In this document: one piece after another, positions 60,437-64,000 of the stretch
Position numbering within the stretch: position 1 is the first letter of the stretch
Layout: each line of letters opens with the position of its first letter
NCBI RefSeq assembly: GCF_002494345.1
Contig: NZ_NXNI01000001.1
Coordinates: 1,364,001-1,428,000, forward strand
Direction: 5' to 3'
From: Natrinema ejinorense
Lineage (GTDB): Archaea; Halobacteriota; Halobacteria; Halobacteriales; Natrialbaceae
Length of the DNA stretch: 64,000 nucleotides
Position numbers and translations under genes: made by a program
Notes under the pieces: generated by a model
The model's database searches: none
What the model was told of the DNA's origin: nothing
Seen by the model: only the letters and a program-made list of their open reading frames with translations

Positions 60437-61300
60437 ATGGAGAACGAATCTGGAACTTTAGACCAGGACTGGCTCGGGTTCAATTGGACTCCTTGGATGA
60501 GTCTGCATCCTGACGATGAAGAACTCGGTGAACTGCCGACTGATCACGGTGTCTACCGGGTTCGACACGATGCTTACGAAGGATTAGTATATATTGGTCA
60601 GACTGGTCGGAGTCTTCGTGGGCGTGTGCGAGCATTGGCACGAGGCGTGTTCGATGGCGAAATGCCATACAACGACCCACATACTGGATCTCCGGCACTT
60701 TGGGCAATCGTCGATCGACACGGAACAGGTTTTGAGGTATCGGTGACATCGCCACCTAAGACAGCTGATAGTCAACAGCGACACGCAATTGAGGACACCT
60801 TGATAGCGGTCTACCGTCGAGAGACTCGCCGGAATTTGATTGGCAATTTCGGACGGATGCCTCCTGGCTATAGTAAATCGAAAAGACGCAGCAAGGATAT
60901 TCGGGGAGGTCGGAGCGACGACGATACACTCCGTAGTTTTCGGAAAGGGATTGAACCGCTGTCCTGGGAAGACCCGGAGGATCTAACGGCTCCTGATTGG
61001 ATGGGACTGTCGTGGTCTGAGCCCGCCCCACTTTCTGAAGCGAGAAGTCAACTCCCTGAATCCGCAGGACTCTACCGGATTTGGGACCCAGAACGCTGCC
61101 CACCGTTAGAGTACATCGGCGAAACCCTGAATCTCCGTTCTCGTCTCTACCGTCATCGTCGAAACCGAGAGTCTCACCTTCTATTCTCCTACGCTGCACA
61201 GCCGGATATCGAGAGAGAGTTCAAGCTCAGTCAGTTGGAGACTGATCTACTTGGTGCACATTGGATGGCTTGCAAGCAAGCTCCGCGAGATCAATATTAG
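60437..61300 (+). CDS. protein with two GIY-YIG-like domains
   Basis: The 287-residue protein starts at MENESGTLDQDWLGFNWTPW. Two GIY-YIG-type units follow one another. The first has GVYRVRHDAYEGLVYIGQTG with Arg in SLRGRVRAL and a late Glu in RHAIEDTLIAVYRR and Asn in IGNFG. The second has GLYRIWDPERCPPLEYIGET with Arg in LRSRLYRHRR and Glu in LSQLETDLLG. Each unit is preceded by a similar Trp-rich stretch (DWLGFNWTPW and DWMGLSWSEP), so this is an internal duplication. Nuclease activity and a role in defence or recombination are likely but not shown. Confidence 0.7.
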   Translation: MENESGTLDQDWLGFNWTPWMSLHPDDEELGELPTDHGVYRVRHDAYEGLVYIGQTGRSLRGRVRALARGVFDGEMPYNDPHTGSPALWAIVDRHGTGFEVSVTSPPKTADSQQRHAIEDTLIAVYRRETRRNLIGNFGRMPPGYSKSKRRSKDIRGGRSDDDTLRSFRKGIEPLSWEDPEDLTAPDWMGLSWSEPAPLSEARSQLPESAGLYRIWDPERCPPLEYIGETLNLRSRLYRHRRNRESHLLFSYAAQPDIEREFKLSQLETDLLGAHWMACKQAPRDQY

Positions 61301-61358
61301 ACATAGCTAACTCCACTATTTCAGACGATAGTCTGGATAAAGAGTTCCTAAGCGCTTG

Positions 61359-61544
61359 TCACATGTCGATCCCCTCGACAAGCTCGAGGGTCCATTCACC
61401 GTCGTCGACGTGACGGATGTGGATGTGGTGTTCTCCCTCGAGTCGGCCCTGGTCGTCGAGTAGTCCCTCGACGCGGATGTCGTCTTTCGGGAGCGTGATG
61501 CCGACTGAGTCTTGATCCAGCTGACGGAGTTTGTTCAACGCCAT
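61359..61544 (-). CDS. AbrB-like small DNA-binding protein
   Basis: The 61-residue protein starts at MALNKLRQLDQDSVGITLPK. The swapped-hairpin AbrB pattern is visible: QLDQDSVGITLPKDDIRVEG, then HHIHIRHVDDGEWTLEL. Such small regulators lie just ahead of structural genes in pleolipovirus-like proviruses. It is divergent from the membrane protein gene. Confidence 0.65.
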   Translation of the reverse strand: MALNKLRQLDQDSVGITLPKDDIRVEGLLDDQGRLEGEHHIHIRHVDDGEWTLELVEGIDM

Positions 61545-61650
61545 ATTCGGCGGGCAACCCCCCATCTCATAAAGGTTGGTGACCATCCGGTTTCCCGAGG
61601 TTTTCCGGAGTATTTCGGACGGGGCAAGCGCACGCTCGGGCGTTGTACAC

Positions 61651-62043
61651 ATGGCAAGAGACGTTATCGATAAGATCGACTACGCGGCGTTGTGGGTCTA
61701 CCCCACGATGGCGAGTATGGTGTTCGGCGTATGGACGCTGAGCCTCAATATTCTCGGCAGCTACGACTTCAGTTCGTCCTTCTACTCGGCAGGTGGGGCG
61801 GACTTCTCGGTCCCGTTGATCCTGACGACGGCCTCGTTCCTCTGGATCCTCTGGACCAACGAGTTCGACGGCTCGAACTACTCGCAGATGGAACGGGTCA
61901 CGATCGTCGGCACGCTCCTGTTCCCCATCGCCTTCGAGTTCGTTCCCGTCTTCGGGAACCTCCTCTCGAGTAACGACTGGTTCCTGCTCGGCGCGACCGT
62001 CCTGGTGACGTTCGCAGCTGCCTGGATTTCCTACACGGAGTGA
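61651..62043 (+). CDS. four-helix membrane protein, pleolipovirus VP3-like position
   Basis: The 130-residue protein starts at MARDVIDKIDYAALWVYPTM and has four hydrophobic segments (MASMVFGVWTLSLNIL, SVPLILTTASFLWILW, VTIVGTLLFPIAFEFVP, FLLGATVLVTFAAAWIS). In pleolipoviruses an internal membrane protein of this size with four helices precedes the spike gene, as here. Assignment rests on size, topology and order. Confidence 0.65.
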   Translation: MARDVIDKIDYAALWVYPTMASMVFGVWTLSLNILGSYDFSSSFYSAGGADFSVPLILTTASFLWILWTNEFDGSNYSQMERVTIVGTLLFPIAFEFVPVFGNLLSSNDWFLLGATVLVTFAAAWISYTE

Positions 62044-62048
62044 TCACG

Positions 62049-63689
62049 ATGAAAGCCCACAGCCCACGGCCCACAGCCCACCGCGTCGGAACGATCCTCT
62101 TGGCGGTGTTCCTGGTCGGCTCGTTACTCGCACCGATCGCGGCGACCGCTCCGGTCGCGGCACAGGATGACTCGATCGAGGTCCGGGAAGACTGCGGATC
62201 GGTCGCTCGGTTCGTCGCCCCTCGAGCCTGCCAGGCAGCGGCAGAGGCTTTCGGCTCCGTTGACCAAGGGCAGGATGCGGCCGCGATCGAGAAAGATATT
62301 CACGTTGGCGCGTCCGGCGTGAAATCCTCCCAGGAGTCCACAGACCAACTCTTGCGGAACTATCTGCAGGATACCGATTCGATCGCGTCGATGGAAGCGC
62401 GACACGCGATCTCGACGGCGTATGAAAACGGCGAGAGTCCCGGAGTGGCCGATACACGCGCTCAAAACGCCATCAACGACTACTATGCGAGACTGCAAAT
62501 TCAACTGCTCGAAGAAACGTCTCTCCACAGCGATCAGTTGGCCTATTACGCGAATATCTCGCAGAACGAAAGCGGAATCTTGAACGATTTCGTGCACGTC
62601 AATGCTGGGTCCACTGAAAAGAGCTACCCGACCGGGCGGACCGTTGAAACGGATGTCGAGTTAGCAAACGGAAGTACGCATCCGGTCACACTTCCCGAGA
62701 TCCATTTCAACAAAGGAGACAACTACCAGAAAGATGCGGTGGTGAACGTCTTCTCTGACACCCTCCACAACGAGACGTATTACGAGGAGTATGTCGCGGA
62801 TTCATCGAGTACTGCCGGCTCTACTGCCGAATATTATGGAACCGTCCATCTGCTGAATACCGGCTCCCTCGAGTCGAAAACGGTCTACGACTACCGACTC
62901 GCTCGAGAGCGCTTCGATGAGATTGAGAACCAATCAGATACTGTCGTTTCGAACTACGACTCTGGGACGGCAGAGGACTTCTACACCGCGCTGGACAACG
63001 ACCAGATCGAAACGGAGGACCTGCGTGGTGCGGAAGGGATGGTCCGCTATCTGAGCGGGGACGCGAACGTAACCGATGACCGCTATCAGTACGCGCTCCG
63101 CTCCGTGCTCGATATGGATCGCTCGTCGCTCGACTCGACGATGGTCGTCCACTTCGAGGGCGCAACCGAGCGCGATCGGATCACACACGAGAACGGCTCG
63201 GTCTCCTACGAGTACAACAGTGTCAACGAGACCTACGAGGGTCTGCTCTTTAGCAGCGAAACCCCTGCAGATGGGTTCCAAACGGGCGTGTCCTATGACG
63301 TCTCGAATCTCAGCGGCAGACAAAAGATGGTCACAGGTGGTGACGATGGAGATACGTCGGATGTCGTCTTCCACAGGGGCACGTTCACGATTGAAGAGAT
63401 GACGGACGGCGATGGAAACGAGATCAACCAGACCGACCTCTCCGACAAACCCGACTACGGAACCTTCAACGCGACCGAGTATCAGAAGACGATCGACCAG
63501 GCTGACAGTGAGCGAGAGACGATCACCGACACGTACGACGGCGGCGGTGGCGGTCCACTACTTGGTGGCGGTGGCGGCTGGGTTCCCGAAAGCGGCGGTG
63601 ACAAATGGCTCGCCGCTGCCTTCCTCATCGCGATCATCGCGATCGCCGCAGCGATGGTAACCAATCTCGCCGATAGCCTGGGGCCCTAA
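62049..63689 (+). CDS. spike-like surface protein of a pleolipovirus-like provirus
   Basis: The 546-residue protein starts at MKAHSPRPTAHRVGTILLAV; GGAGTGA 7 bases upstream supports ATG 62049, though GTG 62040 overlaps the previous stop. A signal peptide ends near PVAAQDD. The body is acidic with helical and strand parts and many N-x-S/T sites. A Gly-rich linker near the end leads to one membrane helix (WLAAAFLIAIIAIAAAMVTN) and a short tail. This is the plan of the pleolipovirus spike, which is membrane-anchored and faces outward. Confidence 0.65.
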   Translation: MKAHSPRPTAHRVGTILLAVFLVGSLLAPIAATAPVAAQDDSIEVREDCGSVARFVAPRACQAAAEAFGSVDQGQDAAAIEKDIHVGASGVKSSQESTDQLLRNYLQDTDSIASMEARHAISTAYENGESPGVADTRAQNAINDYYARLQIQLLEETSLHSDQLAYYANISQNESGILNDFVHVNAGSTEKSYPTGRTVETDVELANGSTHPVTLPEIHFNKGDNYQKDAVVNVFSDTLHNETYYEEYVADSSSTAGSTAEYYGTVHLLNTGSLESKTVYDYRLARERFDEIENQSDTVVSNYDSGTAEDFYTALDNDQIETEDLRGAEGMVRYLSGDANVTDDRYQYALRSVLDMDRSSLDSTMVVHFEGATERDRITHENGSVSYEYNSVNETYEGLLFSSETPADGFQTGVSYDVSNLSGRQKMVTGGDDGDTSDVVFHRGTFTIEEMTDGDGNEINQTDLSDKPDYGTFNATEYQKTIDQADSERETITDTYDGGGGGPLLGGGGGWVPESGGDKWLAAAFLIAIIAIAAAMVTNLADSLGP

Positions 63690-63691
63690 CC

Positions 63692-64000
63692 ATGTCTCGG
63701 TGTTCAGTTCCACAGACGCGAGTCGTCGTACTGTTCGCCGTCATCGCGATCGCGGCGATGGGCATGGGCGTTGGGCCTGTCAGCGCACAAGACGGAGGCA
63801 ACCAGAGCGCCACGGCCAACCAGACCCCCGAGTACGTCGCGATCGACGACCAGACGCGCATCCTTGAGTTCGACATCGGTGACGGCGATGCCAGCATGGT
63901 CATCGAAAGCGAAGAGCCACAGCCAATGATCGTGAGCGACGCGCTCGCGGGGATCGAACAGGAAGGCGCGACGACTGTCCCAGAGAAAGAATACCAGCTC
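63692..64000 (+). CDS. secreted protein after the spike gene, cut by window end
   Basis: The frame starts ATG 63692 two bases after the spike stop. It has a signal peptide (VVVLFAVIAIAAMGMGVGPV, cleavage near SAQDG) and then EYVAIDDQTRILEFDIGDGD. About 103 residues are visible. Close spacing places it in the structural operon of the provirus. Function unknown. Confidence 0.6.
   Translation, partial: MSRCSVPQTRVVVLFAVIAIAAMGMGVGPVSAQDGGNQSATANQTPEYVAIDDQTRILEFDIGDGDASMVIESEEPQPMIVSDALAGIEQEGATTVPEKEYQL

Overview
The window is a high-GC, acidic-proteome haloarchaeal chromosome segment, most like the Natrinema/Haloterrigena/Natrialba group. The evidence is proteins rich in Asp/Glu, Tat lipoproteins, a bacterio-opsin-activator (Bat) regulator, HalOD1, archaeal XPB/Bax1 repair proteins, a probable CTAG methylase, PhiH1-repressor-like proteins and an SNJ2-type integrase operon. 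No rRNA, tRNA or CRISPR array was recognised.

Bases 1 to about 35,000 look like ordinary chromosome. In order they hold a DNA repair group (Bax1-like nuclease, cysteine-less uracil-DNA glycosylase, XPB helicase); a redox group (HxlR regulator, thioredoxin-reductase-like protein, CoA-disulfide-reductase-like protein); a surface glycan block (two GT4 glycosyltransferases, two sulfatase-like proteins, an LPG-synthase/flippase-type membrane protein); small metabolic and membrane genes (RidA-like, two DUF457, DedA, ASST-like, UspA); a Bat-type sensor regulator with HalOD1; a gamma-glutamyltransferase; an orphan DNA methylase; an FMN reductase; a Gate-domain membrane protein; an HtpX-like protease; and several very small zinc-finger proteins.

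Bases 35,000 to 64,000 are accessory. The most striking part is 39.3 to 49.1 kb. Ten same-orientation copies of an imperfect palindrome separate units of one or two unrelated genes: small membrane proteins, a DUF1330 protein with its regulator, a DUF6653 protein, an acetyltransferase, a hydrolase with its regulator, and a methyltransferase. The core of nine copies is an 11-base arm, 6 variable bases and an 11-base arm. An outer inverted repeat (CTGTACTTATCGCT / AGCGATAAGTACAG) surrounds the core in the best copies. A tyrosine recombinase with a single frameshift lies inside the array. The layout resembles an integron or dif-module cassette array, and I consider it the best candidate for an undescribed system in this window.

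Downstream are an internally deleted IS6-type element, a halocin-C8-like bacteriocin locus with broken neighbours (50.2 to 51.5 kb), virus-like remnants (51.7 to 53 kb), and what looks like an SNJ2-like pleolipovirus provirus (about 53 to 64 kb, running off the right edge). The provirus has a three-gene integrase operon, a PhiH1-like repressor, a four-helix membrane protein, a spike-like glycoprotein and, as cargo, an AT-rich 947-residue protein with a C-terminal HEPN-like motif plus a tandem GIY-YIG protein. The last two are plausible defence genes. Single-base frameshifts cluster in the accessory half and were not noticed in the first 33 kb, so this half is either decaying or less well sequenced.
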